Assembly (NCBI GenBank): GCA_017527435.1
Contig: JAFXQB010000019.1
Span: 124,001 to 188,000, forward strand
DNA length: 64,000 bases
Direction: 5' to 3'
Origin: Salinivirgaceae bacterium
GTDB taxonomy: Bacteria > Bacteroidota > Bacteroidia > Bacteroidales > SZUA-534
The translations under genes were made by a program, and so were the position numbers. Shown here one piece after another: positions 14,608-22,679 of this stretch. The stretch's first letter is position 1, and each line of letters opens with the position of its first letter. The notes below the pieces were generated by a model. It did no database searches. It was not told the DNA's origin and was given only the letters and a program-made list of their open reading frames with translations.

Positions 14608-15564
14608 CTATTTCAGCAGATTAGCCTTAATGTAGTTCTCGACATTGTTGAAGATGCGGTTCTGTACGTCGGTTACGTCGCCAGGAACGAACTTGCTGCC
14701 AACAATGTGCTCGTAGAGTTCGATGTAGCGGTTCGAAATCTGACTGATGATTTCAGGCGTCATTTCGGGAACCTGCTCGCCTGCGCGGCCTTGGAAACCA
14801 TTGGCCATAAGCCACTCACGCACAAACTCTTTCGAGAGTTGCTTCTGTGCTTCGCCTTTGGCAAAACGCTCTTCGTAGCCGTCGGCGTAGAAGTAGCGCG
14901 ACGAGTCGGGTGTGTGAATCTCGTCAATCAGGTAGATTTTGCCGTCCTTCTTGCCGAACTCGTATTTGGTGTCGACCAGAATCAAGCCCATTTTCTTGGC
15001 CATTTCGGTGCCGCGTTGGAACAGAGCCAGCGTGTACTTCTCAAGTTGGGCGTAGTCTTCAGCCGAAACCAGACCGTTTTTAATGATGTCTTCGCGCGAG
15101 ATGTTCTCGTCGTGAGTGCCAATGTCGGCCTTGGTTGTCGGGGTGATGATTGGGTGGTCGAAACGCTGATGCTCGCGCAGGCCTTCGGGCAGCGCAACAC
15201 CGCAAATCTCGCGTCCGCCGTCGCGGTACAGACGCCACGAACTGCCAGTCAGGTAGCCGCGGACAACCATTTCAACAGCAAACGGCTCGCATTTGTGGCC
15301 GATGGTCACGTTCGGGTCGGGGCTGGCGATTTTCCAGTTTGGCACGATGTCGGCCGTAGCGTCAAGGAAATACGACGCTATCTGGTTCAAAACCTGACCT
15401 TTGAACGGAATGCCCTTTGGCAGGATAACGTCGAATGCCGAAATGCGGTCGCTCACAACCATTGCCAGATACTGGTCGTTGATGTTGTACACGTCGCGCA
15501 CCTTGCCGTTGTACACGCCTTTCTGGCCGCTGAATTTGAAGTTTGTTTTTGATACTGTGTTCAT
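14608..15564 (-). CDS. purC: Phosphoribosylaminoimidazole-succinocarboxamide synthase (SAICAR synthase)
   Basis: The enzyme joins aspartate to CAIR using ATP, forming SAICAR in purine synthesis. The protein has 318 residues, the longer form of the family. Signatures visible are [10 protein letters not shown] (ATP-binding strand), [22 protein letters not shown] and [14 protein letters not shown]. It is a single-gene unit ending in a terminator before tRNA-Gly. The upstream region holds a 15-bp tandem repeat and an inverted repeat rather than a recognisable promoter, and no purine riboswitch fold was seen. Confidence 0.96.
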   Translation of the reverse strand: MNTVSKTNFKFSGQKGVYNGKVRDVYNINDQYLAMVVSDRISAFDVILPKGIPFKGQVLNQIASYFLDATADIVPNWKIASPDPNVTIGHKCEPFAVEMVVRGYLTGSSWRLYRDGGREICGVALPEGLREHQRFDHPIITPTTKADIGTHDENISREDIIKNGLVSAEDYAQLEKYTLALFQRGTEMAKKMGLILVDTKYEFGKKDGKIYLIDEIHTPDSSRYFYADGYEERFAKGEAQKQLSKEFVREWLMANGFQGRAGEQVPEMTPEIISQISNRYIELYEHIVGSKFVPGDVTDVQNRIFNNVENYIKANLLK

Positions 15565-15574
15565 ATTTTAAATG

Positions 15575-15604
15575 TTTAGAAGTTTAGAGTTTAGAAGTTT
15601 AGAG
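15575..15604. repeat. Tandem 15-bp repeat upstream of purC
   Basis: TTTAGAAGTTTAGAG occurs twice head to tail (15575-15589 and 15590-15604) without mismatch, ten bases before the purC start. Simple text-like repeats of this sort recur in other gaps of the window. Confidence 0.8.
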
Positions 15605-15641
15605 TTTTTATGTTTAAACGTTCTGATATTTTTTTGTTTTT

Positions 15642-15705
15642 CTAACCGATTGTATCCGATTATATCAGAATAAGTTATCGGTTTAAATCGGCTTGAATCG
15701 GTTAG
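15642..15705. repeat. Inverted repeat between purC and phoH
   Basis: CTAACCGATT (15642-15651) and AATCGGTTAG (15696-15705) are exact complements, with a second CCGATT/AATCGG pair inside. It can form a hairpin in either strand and may act as a terminator after phoH or as a member of the CCGATT-type intergenic repeats seen near 19.8 and 24.2 kb. Confidence 0.65.
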
Positions 15706-15729
15706 CACTTTATTCAGTCATTCAATTAT

Positions 15730-16671
15730 TCAATCCTTCAATCCTTTATCAAAGGCTTTAACAATCTCTTTCACAAGACGATGGCGCACAATGTCGCTCT
15801 CGTCGAGTTCGACAATGCTGATGCCGTCAATCTTTTTCAGCAGACGGATGGCCTGCACCAAACCGCTGTCCTGCGTGCGCGGAAGGTCGATTTGCGTTAC
15901 GTCGCCCGTGATGATGAATTTCGAATTCATACCCATACGCGTCAGAAACATTTTCATTTGCGGCAGCGTGGTGTTCTGCGCTTCGTCGAGAATGACAAAG
16001 GCGTTGTCGAGCGTGCGGCCGCGCATAAAGGCCAGCGGCGCAATCTGAATCACGCCTTCTTCAAGATGCGACTCGAGTTTCTTGGCGGGAATCATATCGT
16101 TGAGTGCGTCGTAGAGCGGTTGCAGATATGGGTCGATTTTCTCTTTCAGGTCGCCAGGCAGGAAACCCAGGCGCTCGCCTGCTTCAACTGCGGGGCGGCT
16201 CAAAACTATGCGGCGCACTTCACGGTTTCGTAACGCCCTGACGGCCAGCGCAATGGCAGTATAAGTCTTGCCCGAGCCTGCGGGACCAAGCGCAAAAAGC
16301 ATATCGCTCTGCGCCACCGCGTCCACCATTCGCTGCTGGTTGGAGCTGCGTGCGCGGATGGCGCGGCCGTTGTTGCCGAACACAATCAGGTCGTCGGGCA
16401 CATCGCTCTGGTGCTGCTGCTGATTGTTCAGAATCTGCACCAAATCATCGTCCGAGAGTCGGTTGAAGGTGTCCAGAAAATGCACCACCTGGCGGAATTT
16501 GTCTTCGAAATCGGCAATCTGCTGCTCGTCGCCCAAAACCTTCACATCGTGGCCGCGCGCCACAATCTGAATCTTCGGAAAAGCGCGTTTCAGAATGTCG
16601 AGCCGCGAGCACTGAACCCCGTACAAGTCAAGCGGGTCAACGGTTTCAAGGTGTAGAATCTTTTCTGCCAT
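15730..16671 (-). CDS. phoH: PhoH-like ATPase
   Basis: This is a cytoplasmic P-loop ATPase of the PhoH/YbeZ type, a family linked to RNA metabolism and ribosome maturation. The start chosen is the ATG at 16671 (313 residues, MAEKILHLETVDPL), which follows the TACATTTG box; the longer frame overlaps it. Walker A is GPAGSGKTYTA and Walker B is VILDEAQN; ITGDVTQIDLP is the family's third motif. An N-terminal KH-like stretch precedes the ATPase. In many bacteria the ybeY partner follows, but here the next gene is purC. It is divergent from the SAM-hydrolase gene. Confidence 0.94.
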   Translation of the reverse strand: MAEKILHLETVDPLDLYGVQCSRLDILKRAFPKIQIVARGHDVKVLGDEQQIADFEDKFRQVVHFLDTFNRLSDDDLVQILNNQQQHQSDVPDDLIVFGNNGRAIRARSSNQQRMVDAVAQSDMLFALGPAGSGKTYTAIALAVRALRNREVRRIVLSRPAVEAGERLGFLPGDLKEKIDPYLQPLYDALNDMIPAKKLESHLEEGVIQIAPLAFMRGRTLDNAFVILDEAQNTTLPQMKMFLTRMGMNSKFIITGDVTQIDLPRTQDSGLVQAIRLLKKIDGISIVELDESDIVRHRLVKEIVKAFDKGLKD

Positions 16672-16690
16672 TATGCGTCTGTTGATTGGG

Positions 16691-16698
16691 CAAATGTA
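16691..16698 (-). promoter_or_regulatory. phoH promoter -7 box
   Basis: TACATTTG on the minus strand, 19 bases upstream of the phoH ATG. Perfect -7 match; no -33 TTG at standard spacing. Confidence 0.55.
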
Positions 16699-16821
16699 AT
16701 TCAAAATATGAGTAAAGTGTAATGTTTAAATTGTAAAGTGTAGAGAGCCGAGAAAAGAGCGGATTGTCGGTGTCTTTTTTTTCGTTTGTGTTTTCGGTTT
16801 ACGTTTTTCGTCATTGTTGAC

Positions 16822-16829
16822 TACATTTG
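16822..16829 (+). promoter_or_regulatory. SAM hydrolase-mazG promoter, near-leaderless
   Basis: TACATTTG ends 7 bases before the ATG at 16837. With initiation the usual few bases after the -7 box, the mRNA would begin at or beside the start codon. Confidence 0.6.
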
Positions 16830-16836
16830 CGCTGTT

Positions 16837-17613
16837 ATGGCAATAATAACTCTCACAACCGACTGGCACAACGACGACTTCTACGTCGGGGCAATGAAAG
16901 GCAGGATTCTGTCGCAGTGCCCTGGGGTCACCATTGTCGACATCACGCACAAGATTGAGAGTTACAAATCGGCGCACGCGGCGTTCATTCTGCGCGGCAC
17001 GTTCCCGCATTTTCCGCCAGGCACCATCCATCTGATTTGCACCAACAGCGAAGTGAACGAGAAGCATAACCCTGTGTGTATCAGTTATAAAGGACAATAT
17101 TTCATTGGCTGCGACACAAGCGCAATGAAGGTGATGTTTGCCGAGCAGCCAGAAAAAGTGGTGGTGCTGACGCCCGAAAAGTTCGCCAACTCAACGTTCC
17201 CCGAACTGACCATTCTGGCGCCTGCAGCCTGTATGATTGCAAACGGCGCCACGCCTGACGACATCGGGGTTGATGCCACCGACGAATTTTCGATTCTGGA
17301 ACTCGGCCCATCGTGCACCGACGACAGCATCTCGGGCAGCGTCATCTACATTGATTCCTATAAAAACGCCATCATCAACATCACGCGGAAGATGTTCGAA
17401 AGCATCCGCGGTGGCCGCCGTTTCGAGATTGTGGTGAAGAACGATACCTACAAAATCACCGAAATCAGCCGCACCTACAGCAGCGTGCGCACTGGCGACC
17501 TGCTGGCGCTGTTCAACTCGCTCGGACTGCTCGAAATCGCCATCCGCGACGCCTATCTGGCCGATCTTGCAAAAATTGAATGTAACACATCAGTACTGGT
17601 AAAATTTTTATAA
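16837..17613 (+). CDS. S-adenosyl-L-methionine hydroxide adenosyltransferase family protein (DUF62)
   Basis: Members of this family split S-adenosylmethionine with water or halide; in bacteria most are SAM hydroxide adenosyltransferases giving adenosine and methionine. The ATG at 16837 gives 258 residues starting MAIITLTTDWHNDDFYVGAMKG, the conserved substrate-binding opening of the family. The segment VTIVDITHKIESY is also typical. The C-terminal beta-barrel region (YIDSYKNAIINITR) matches. The next gene, mazG, begins directly after the stop, so both belong to one operon, perhaps as metabolite house-cleaning enzymes (inference). Confidence 0.88.
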   Translation: MAIITLTTDWHNDDFYVGAMKGRILSQCPGVTIVDITHKIESYKSAHAAFILRGTFPHFPPGTIHLICTNSEVNEKHNPVCISYKGQYFIGCDTSAMKVMFAEQPEKVVVLTPEKFANSTFPELTILAPAACMIANGATPDDIGVDATDEFSILELGPSCTDDSISGSVIYIDSYKNAIINITRKMFESIRGGRRFEIVVKNDTYKITEISRTYSSVRTGDLLALFNSLGLLEIAIRDAYLADLAKIECNTSVLVKFL

Positions 17614-18399
17614 ATGTCACGAAAAGAACAACTTGAAGCCTTCGGACAACTGCTCGACATTATGGACGAGTTGCGCGAAAAATGCCCGTGGGACCGCAAA
17701 CAAACCTTCGAATCGCTGCGGGTGCAGACCATCGAAGAGTCGTATGAACTGACCGAAGCCATTCTGGCCAACGATATGGACGAAGTGAAAAAAGAGTTGG
17801 GCGACCTGCTGCTGCACATCGTTTTTTATGCGAAAATGGGCTCGGAACAGGGCAGATTCGATATTGCCGATGTTATTAATTCGCTGTGTCAGAAGTTGAT
17901 ATACCGCCATCCGCACGTGTTTGGCGACGAGAAAGCCAATTCGGCTGAAGCCGTTCTGCAAAACTGGGAACAACTGAAACTCAAAGAGAAAGGCCGCAAG
18001 CCGAGCGTGCTGTCGGGTGTGCCAAAATCGCTGCCCGCGCTGGTGAAGGCCTACCGCATTCAGGACAAAACCCACAGCGTTGGCTTCGACTGGCCAGAGC
18101 GTGAGCAGGTCTGGGCAAAGGTTGAAGAAGAACTGCAAGAGTTCAAAACCGAGTTGCAAGCCGACCCGTCGTCGAAAGCCACCGAATCAGAGTTCGGCGA
18201 CCTGCTTTTCAGCCTTGTCAACGCCGCGCGGCTCTACAAAATCAATCCCGAAAACGCGCTCGACAGCACCAATCTAAAGTTCATCAGCCGCTTCAACTAT
18301 CTTGAAGAGCAAATTAAGAAAAACGGTAAAACGCTGAAAGACACCACTCTTGAAGAGATGGACCAGCTTTGGAACGAGGCAAAAAAGGTTGTTGGGTAG
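17614..18399 (+). CDS. mazG: Nucleoside triphosphate pyrophosphohydrolase MazG
   Basis: MazG removes pyrophosphate from (d)NTPs, cleaning the nucleotide pool and, in E. coli, lowering ppGpp. The 261 residues include two MazG folds: residues about 20-100 (CPWDRKQTFESLRVQTIEESYEL and DEVKKELGDLLLHIVFYAKM) and a second at about 165-225 with EEELQEF...EFGDLLFSLVN. The acidic EExxE/ExxD metal sites are intact in both. The ATG abuts the TAA of the preceding gene (TAAATG), indicating translational coupling. Confidence 0.95.
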   Translation: MSRKEQLEAFGQLLDIMDELREKCPWDRKQTFESLRVQTIEESYELTEAILANDMDEVKKELGDLLLHIVFYAKMGSEQGRFDIADVINSLCQKLIYRHPHVFGDEKANSAEAVLQNWEQLKLKEKGRKPSVLSGVPKSLPALVKAYRIQDKTHSVGFDWPEREQVWAKVEEELQEFKTELQADPSSKATESEFGDLLFSLVNAARLYKINPENALDSTNLKFISRFNYLEEQIKKNGKTLKDTTLEEMDQLWNEAKKVVG

Positions 18400-18423
18400 G
18401 TATTCTTACTTAAGTATTGGCTC

Positions 18424-18486
18424 GCAACCGAATTATAATTCGCAGCAACCAAATTTTAATCGGCGGCAACCATATTTACATTTGCA
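18424..18486. repeat. Three tandem 21-bp repeats overlapping a promoter-like box
   Basis: GCAACC starts at 18424, 18445 and 18466, exactly 21 bases apart, each followed by an AT-rich stretch and a GC-containing end. The third unit contains TACATTTG (18477-18484), a perfect -7 box. Two-helical-turn spacing puts all units on the same DNA face, as for a cooperatively bound regulator. Confidence 0.6.
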
Positions 18487-18489
18487 AAA

Positions 18490-18612
18490 ATGGGGTGAGT
18501 TATCGGTTATATTTTTGAATCGTTAAAGAAACAAGACAACGTTCAAATTAATGCCAATACCAATCCCCCAAAGGAAACCAGCAACCCCCGAAACACCGGG
18601 GGTTGTCTTTTT
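18490..18612 (+). ncRNA. Candidate small RNA between mazG and the menaquinone methyltransferase gene
   Basis: TACATTTG (18477-18484) would start a transcript near 18490, and a strong terminator ends it near 18612, about 120 nt with no convincing reading frame. CAATCCCCC (about 18561-18569) can compete with CAACCCCCG for the terminator's GGGGGTTG arm, so an alternative fold exists. No -33 element is evident. It could equally be the mazG 3' untranslated region. Confidence 0.35.
18582..18612 (+). terminator. Strong intrinsic terminator after mazG
   Basis: CAACCCCCG (18582-18590) pairs perfectly with CGGGGGTTG (18597-18605) around a 6-nt loop, followed by TCTTTTTTT. Confidence 0.9.
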
Positions 18613-18643
18613 TTATGGCCGCCAATTTGCGTAAATCGCGCCA

Positions 18644-18678
18644 TTTGGCTGGCGGCAAACACAAAAAGAGTATCTTCG
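18644..18678 (+). promoter_or_regulatory. Menaquinone methyltransferase gene promoter
   Basis: TTTG (18644-18647) and TATCTTCG (18671-18678) are 23 bases apart. The -7 box differs from TAnnTTTG at one place (C for T), the same variant seen before sixA. Confidence 0.5.
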
Positions 18679-18723
18679 CGCGCCGAAACCAACGGCACTT
18701 AACGGTTTAAAATTTGTAAATAT

Positions 18724-19467
18724 ATGGCAGACAGCAAAAAAACGATGGTAGTTCCCGACCAGTCGAACCCCGAATCGAAAAAAGTGCAGGTTGAGAGTAT
18801 GTTCGACAGCATTGCACCCAAATACGACCTGCTGAACCACACGCTGTCGCTGAATATTGACAAGATTTGGCGCCGGAAGGTGGCGCGCTCGGTGGCGAAA
18901 AACCGCCCCGGCACCGTTCTCGACGTGGCCACCGGCACCTGCGACCTGGCCATTGCCGTGGCCCGCAAAGCCCGTCCGCAGTCAATCGTCGGTATCGACC
19001 TTTCGGAAGAGATGCTCAACGTCGGACGGCAGAAAGTGCAGAAAATCAATCTGTCGGACACTATCACGGTGCAGAAAGGCGATGCCGAAAACCTGCCTTT
19101 CGGCGACAACACTTTCGATGCAATCACCGTGGCCTTCGGCGTTCGCAACTTCGAGAATCTTGAAAAAGGGCTGACCGAAATGCTGCGCGTGCTGAAACCC
19201 GGCGGCTCGTGCGTCATTCTTGAGTTCACAATGCCGGTGGCGTTCCCGGTCAAACAGCTGTATAACTTCTATTTCCGCCACATTCTGCCGCTGATTGGCC
19301 GACTGGTGTCGAGCCACAAATCGGCTTATACCTACCTGCCCGAATCGGTAAAAGCGTTTCCGCAACGCGCTGATTTTGTGCGGATAATGGAACAATGCGG
19401 CTATGCCGGCGCACGTTTCCGCAGCCTGTCGCTCGGAATTGCAGCCATATATATAGGTACAAAATAG
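18724..19467 (+). CDS. ubiE: Demethylmenaquinone methyltransferase
   Basis: This SAM-dependent enzyme methylates demethylmenaquinone in the last step of menaquinone synthesis, feeding the quinone used by the fumarate reductase at the start of the window. The 247 residues carry the UbiE/MenG signatures: FDSIAPKYDLLNHTLS near the N-terminus, VLDVATGTCDLAIAVA (SAM motif I), and GDAENLPFGDNTFDAITVAFGVRN. The C-terminal block ends GIAAIYIGTK. A Bacteroidales host would use menaquinone only, so the MenG role is preferred over the ubiquinone one. Confidence 0.94.
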   Translation: MADSKKTMVVPDQSNPESKKVQVESMFDSIAPKYDLLNHTLSLNIDKIWRRKVARSVAKNRPGTVLDVATGTCDLAIAVARKARPQSIVGIDLSEEMLNVGRQKVQKINLSDTITVQKGDAENLPFGDNTFDAITVAFGVRNFENLEKGLTEMLRVLKPGGSCVILEFTMPVAFPVKQLYNFYFRHILPLIGRLVSSHKSAYTYLPESVKAFPQRADFVRIMEQCGYAGARFRSLSLGIAAIYIGTK

Positions 19468-19481
19468 ATGGCGCGCACCAA

Positions 19482-19511
19482 TTTGGATTTTCCAAATTTT
19501 TCCTACTTTTG
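19482..19511 (+). promoter_or_regulatory. leuA promoter
   Basis: TTTG (19482-19485) and TACTTTTG (19504-19511) are 18 bases apart, a full match. Transcription from here gives a leader of about 350 nt before leuA, which includes the candidate leader peptide. Confidence 0.7.
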
Positions 19512-19533
19512 CGCCCGATTTTAGAAGATAGCA

Positions 19534-19629
19534 ATGCAAATTAAATCGCACAACGGAACCAACGCATTTGCCTGCAACGCAGCCGCAAACCGCTCGTTGT
19601 TGCTATCGCTACGATTGCGCCGTCGCTAA
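19534..19629 (+). CDS. Candidate leucine leader peptide for leuA attenuation
   Basis: A 31-codon frame begins 23 bases after the leuA -7 box. Its last part reads SLLLSLRLRRR, with five leucine codons in eight (TTG TTG CTA, CTA, TTG), just before the stop. A hairpin (GCCGT 19619-19623 with ACGGC 19629-19633) overlaps the stop codon, and a terminator-like hairpin follows at 19648-19666. This is the arrangement of leu attenuators: with scarce leucine, ribosomes stall on the Leu codons and alter folding downstream. The ribosome-binding context is unremarkable, and the frame could lie by chance in an intergenic repeat. Confidence 0.5.
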   Translation: MQIKSHNGTNAFACNAAANRSLLLSLRLRRR

Positions 19630-19647
19630 CGGCCGTACTTCTCTCAC

Positions 19648-19670
19648 GCGCTTCTACGCGAAGTGCATTT
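19648..19670 (+). terminator. Attenuator-type terminator in the leuA leader
   Basis: GCGCTTC (19648-19654) pairs with GAAGTGC (19660-19666), with one G-U pair and a 5-nt loop, followed by ATTTT. The T run is short, so termination may be partial, as an attenuator requires. Confidence 0.45.
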
Positions 19671-19837
19671 TCAGTTAATAGTTAGGATTTAGGAATTAGG
19701 ATTTTAAACGATTCTATTTGCTTGATTTATATTCAATTAAACAATTTAGAGCAAAAGGCGAATAAAGTTAAGAAAACTAAACAAGCGAAGCGACTCAACC
19801 TTCTAAACAAGCGAAGCGCTAAACCTTTAAACAATTC

Positions 19838-19852
19838 ACCGATTAGCCGATT
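19838..19852. repeat. ACCGATTAGCCGATT intergenic repeat before leuA
   Basis: A 15-mer identical to 24165-24179, in both cases within about 50 bases upstream of a start codon. The preceding 150 bases also contain repeated AAGCGAAGCG and CTAAAC words. No gene is apparent between the leader peptide and leuA. Confidence 0.6.
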
Positions 19853-19866
19853 AAACAAAAAAAGTT

Positions 19867-21357
19867 ATGTCAGATAAAATTTTCATTTTCGACACCACGC
19901 TGCGCGATGGCGAGCAAGTTCCTGGGTGTCAACTTAATACAGTCGAAAAAATTGAAGTGGCCAAAATGCTTGAGCGGCTTGGCGTTGATGTGATTGAAGC
20001 GGGATTTCCGGTTTCGAGTCCGGGCGATTTCAACTCGGTGGTCGAGATTTCGAAGGCCGTGACCTATCCAACCATTTGCGCCCTTACGCGTGCCGTTGAG
20101 AAAGATATTGAAGTGGCCGCCGAAGCGCTTAAGTTCGCCAAACACAAGCGGATACACACTGGTATCGGCACTTCGGACTCACATATTAAATATAAGTTCA
20201 ACTCGACGCGCGAGGCGATTATCGAGCGTGCTGTGAAGGCCGTCAAATACGCCCGCCGCTTTGTTGACGATGTCGAGTTCTATGCAGAAGATGCCGGACG
20301 CACTGATAATGAGTATCTTGCGCGGGTGGTTGAGGCCGTCGTCAAGGCGGGCGCCACGGTGGTCAACATTCCCGACACCACGGGTTATTGCCTGCCTGAA
20401 GAATATGGCGCAAAAATCAAGTATCTGATTGACCACGTTGATATGGGCAACGCCATACTTTCAACCCACTGCCACAACGATTTAGGTATGGCAACCGCCA
20501 ACACAATGGCCGGACTGGTGAACGGCGCGCGGCAGTGCGAAGTGACAATCAACGGCATTGGCGAACGCGCCGGAAACACCGCGATGGAAGAGATTGCAAT
20601 GATTCTGAAGTGCCACACGGGGCTCGGCCTTCACACCGACCTGAACACTACGTCAATCTACCCGGCAAGCCGTATGGTTTCGAGCCTGATGAATATGCCC
20701 GTGCAGGCCAACAAAGCCGTGGTGGGACGCAACGCGTTCGCGCATTCGTCTGGTATTCACCAAGATGGCGTTCTGAAAAATATCAGCACCTACGAGATTA
20801 TGAACCCGCACGATGTGGGCTTGGACGATAACTCGATTGTGCTTACCGCCCGCAGCGGACACGCCGCACTGAAGCACCGTCTGTCGGTTCTGGGCGTTGA
20901 GGTTGATGGCGAGCGGCTCGACAAAATCTACGAGCAGTTTCTGAAACTTGCCGACCGCAAAAAGGAAATCCACGACGACGACCTGCTGATGCTTGCCGGC
21001 GCCGACATAACAATGAACAACCACGTCAAACTTGATTTTCTGCAAGTTACGGCTGGCGTTGGCGTAAAACCCGTGGCAAGTATCGGGCTGAACATTGCAG
21101 GCGAAAAGTTCGAGGCGGCGGCAAGCGGCAACGGCCCTGTGGATGCGGCAATCAAGGCTTTGAAGCAGATTATCCGCCGTCAGATGACGCTCAAAGAGTT
21201 CACCATTCAGTCAATCAACAAAGGCAGCGACGATGTGGGCAAGGTGCATATGCAGGTTGAGCACGACGGCCGCCTTTACTACGGCTTCGGCGCCAACACC
21301 GACATTGTTGCGGCTTCGGTCGAGGCGTATATCGACTGCATAAATAAGATGAAGTGA
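19867..21357 (+). CDS. leuA: 2-isopropylmalate synthase
   Basis: LeuA condenses acetyl-CoA with 2-ketoisovalerate, the first committed step of leucine synthesis. The 496 residues have the HMGL-like TIM barrel ([58 protein letters not shown]). The C-terminal regulatory domain (about 390-496), where leucine feedback acts, is complete. No other leu genes lie in the window, so the gene is solitary here. The long leader with a Leu-rich small frame suggests attenuation control. R-citramalate synthase is a close relative, but the overall pattern fits LeuA better. Confidence 0.92.
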   Translation: MSDKIFIFDTTLRDGEQVPGCQLNTVEKIEVAKMLERLGVDVIEAGFPVSSPGDFNSVVEISKAVTYPTICALTRAVEKDIEVAAEALKFAKHKRIHTGIGTSDSHIKYKFNSTREAIIERAVKAVKYARRFVDDVEFYAEDAGRTDNEYLARVVEAVVKAGATVVNIPDTTGYCLPEEYGAKIKYLIDHVDMGNAILSTHCHNDLGMATANTMAGLVNGARQCEVTINGIGERAGNTAMEEIAMILKCHTGLGLHTDLNTTSIYPASRMVSSLMNMPVQANKAVVGRNAFAHSSGIHQDGVLKNISTYEIMNPHDVGLDDNSIVLTARSGHAALKHRLSVLGVEVDGERLDKIYEQFLKLADRKKEIHDDDLLMLAGADITMNNHVKLDFLQVTAGVGVKPVASIGLNIAGEKFEAAASGNGPVDAAIKALKQIIRRQMTLKEFTIQSINKGSDDVGKVHMQVEHDGRLYYGFGANTDIVAASVEAYIDCINKMK

Positions 21358-21362
21358 TGTGA

Positions 21363-21421
21363 GAGTTATAAGTTGAAAGTTAATGAGTTAAAAGTTGAAA
21401 ATTAATGAGTTATAAGTTTTT
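21363..21421. repeat. Tandem 22-bp repeat after leuA
   Basis: Units at 21363-21384 and 21385-21406 (GAGTTA.AAGTTGAAA.TTAAT, two differences) are followed by a partial third to 21421. It is AT-rich, text-like and without a reading frame. Confidence 0.7.
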
Positions 21422-21525
21422 AGTGAGTTGAAAAGGCGTGTGTAGGGCTGTCACACTGTGGCAGCCTAACTATACGCTATGGAAAGCAAGTTTTCAGATG
21501 CAAATACCAAGCACCTTCAACCTTA

Positions 21526-22047
21526 TCAATCAATGCAATTCAAAATCCCCATAATCTTCGTCTGCTTGTTCTCTTTGATTGGCACTTCGATGAAGCCTGT
21601 TGTAACGAAGTATTTGAAGGTTGTGACGGGGTAGCGCTTCAGTTTTTCGTACTGCTCGGCGCTGATGGGGTAGATGAGCATTGCCGACGATGACTCGACA
21701 GTAGAGCGGATGGTGTCGCCCGCCGCGTGGCGCGGATAGATGACAATCTCTTCGTTGGTGGTCAGGCGCAACGAGATTTCGCGCGACTCGTCGATTGAGA
21801 AGTTGTTGTATTTGTAGTAGCGCATTTTCAGGAAACGGTATTTGCTGCCGATGCTCTGCGCCTTGAAGTATAGCGGATTGTTGTTCAGCTTGGCCACCGT
21901 CACGGGTTGCGTCACCTTAACCTGCGTTTCGGTGATGGCGTCGATGGCATTCTTCTCAAACTGGCAACTTTGGGCGTTAACAGCCTGTGCGCCAACGAGT
22001 AGAACCGCCGCGGCAATAGCAAAACGAATTTTATGCGCAACTTGCAT
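21526..22047 (-). CDS. Secreted protein of unknown function
   Basis: The gene encodes 173 residues. A signal peptide is clear (KIRFAIAAAVLLVGAQAVNAQ, cleavage near residue 25), so the product is periplasmic or outer-membrane associated; no lipobox is present. The mature part is mostly beta-like, with alternating polar and hydrophobic residues, and has two cysteines (C28 and the one in GILNCID near the end) that could form a disulfide. The gene is convergent with leuA and divergent from the cyclophilin gene. I do not recognise the family. Confidence 0.75.
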   Translation of the reverse strand: MQVAHKIRFAIAAAVLLVGAQAVNAQSCQFEKNAIDAITETQVKVTQPVTVAKLNNNPLYFKAQSIGSKYRFLKMRYYKYNNFSIDESREISLRLTTNEEIVIYPRHAAGDTIRSTVESSSAMLIYPISAEQYEKLKRYPVTTFKYFVTTGFIEVPIKENKQTKIMGILNCID

Positions 22048-22103
22048 TTAATAAAAATTAACCGACTGTCTCAATGGATAATCTGACACAAAAATATTCT
22101 TTT

Positions 22104-22111
22104 TAGATTTG
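22104..22111 (+). promoter_or_regulatory. Cyclophilin gene promoter -7 box
   Basis: TAGATTTG, 27 bases before the ATG at 22139. No -33 TTG at the usual distance. Confidence 0.5.
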
Positions 22112-22138
22112 CTCGCAAGAAATTTAATTCACAACATT

Positions 22139-22600
22139 ATGGCACTTACAGCAGAATTTTACACAGAAAAGGGCGTTATGAAGGCTGAATTGTACGCTGA
22201 CGACGTTCCGAACACGGTTAATAACTTTGTGAAACTTGCAAAAGAAGGCTTCTACGACGGGCTGCGTTTCCACCGCGTGATTCCGAATTTTGTGATTCAG
22301 GGCGGATGCCCCTATTCGCGCAATCCGGGCGACCCACGTGTTGGCACCGGCGGTCCGGGCTACAGCATTAAGTGCGAGACCAACGGCGGCCGCCAATACC
22401 ACGACCGCGGCGTGCTCTCGATGGCTCACGCAGGCAAAGACACGGGCGGCTCGCAGTTCTTCATTTGCCACAACCGTCAGAACACGCAGCACCTTGACGG
22501 CGTTCACACCTGCTTCGGCAAATTGTTCGATGGTTTCGATGTACTCGATGCTATCCGCCCTGGCGACTTGATTGAGAAGATTGTGATTGTGGAAGGATAA
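22139..22600 (+). CDS. Peptidyl-prolyl cis-trans isomerase, cyclophilin type
   Basis: The enzyme speeds isomerisation of Xaa-Pro bonds in protein folding. The ATG at 22139 gives 153 residues with no signal peptide, so it is cytoplasmic. The cyclophilin core is complete: FHRVIPNFVIQGGCP, MAHAGKDTGGSQFFI and the loop LDGVHTCFGK. The catalytic Arg (FHRV), Phe and Gln (GSQFF) are present. It is a compact prokaryotic form (PpiB size). A palindromic terminator-like element follows, so it is likely its own unit. Confidence 0.94.
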   Translation: MALTAEFYTEKGVMKAELYADDVPNTVNNFVKLAKEGFYDGLRFHRVIPNFVIQGGCPYSRNPGDPRVGTGGPGYSIKCETNGGRQYHDRGVLSMAHAGKDTGGSQFFICHNRQNTQHLDGVHTCFGKLFDGFDVLDAIRPGDLIEKIVIVEG

Positions 22601-22626
22601 TTTTAAGTCTTAATAAAAGTTTTGGC

Positions 22627-22668
22627 TATATTTGTAGGGACGTGGCATGTGTTGCGTCCCTATTTTTT
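22627..22668 (+). promoter_or_regulatory. Promoter box and terminator-like hairpin before the serpin gene
   Basis: TATATTTG (22627-22634) is a perfect -7 box. Directly after it, AGGGACG (22636-22642) pairs with CGTCCCT (22655-22661), followed by ATTTTTT, an intrinsic-terminator shape. The hairpin could end the cyclophilin transcript while the box starts the serpin transcript, or it could be a mobile REP-like palindrome; GTAGGGACG-type palindromes are, from memory, common in Bacteroidota gaps. Confidence 0.5.
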
Positions 22669-22679
22669 ACAACTATATT

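Noticed and set aside
15565..15729. Purine riboswitch before purC
   Set aside because: Only text-like tandem and inverted repeats are seen; the purine-riboswitch core with its two pairing loops is not found.
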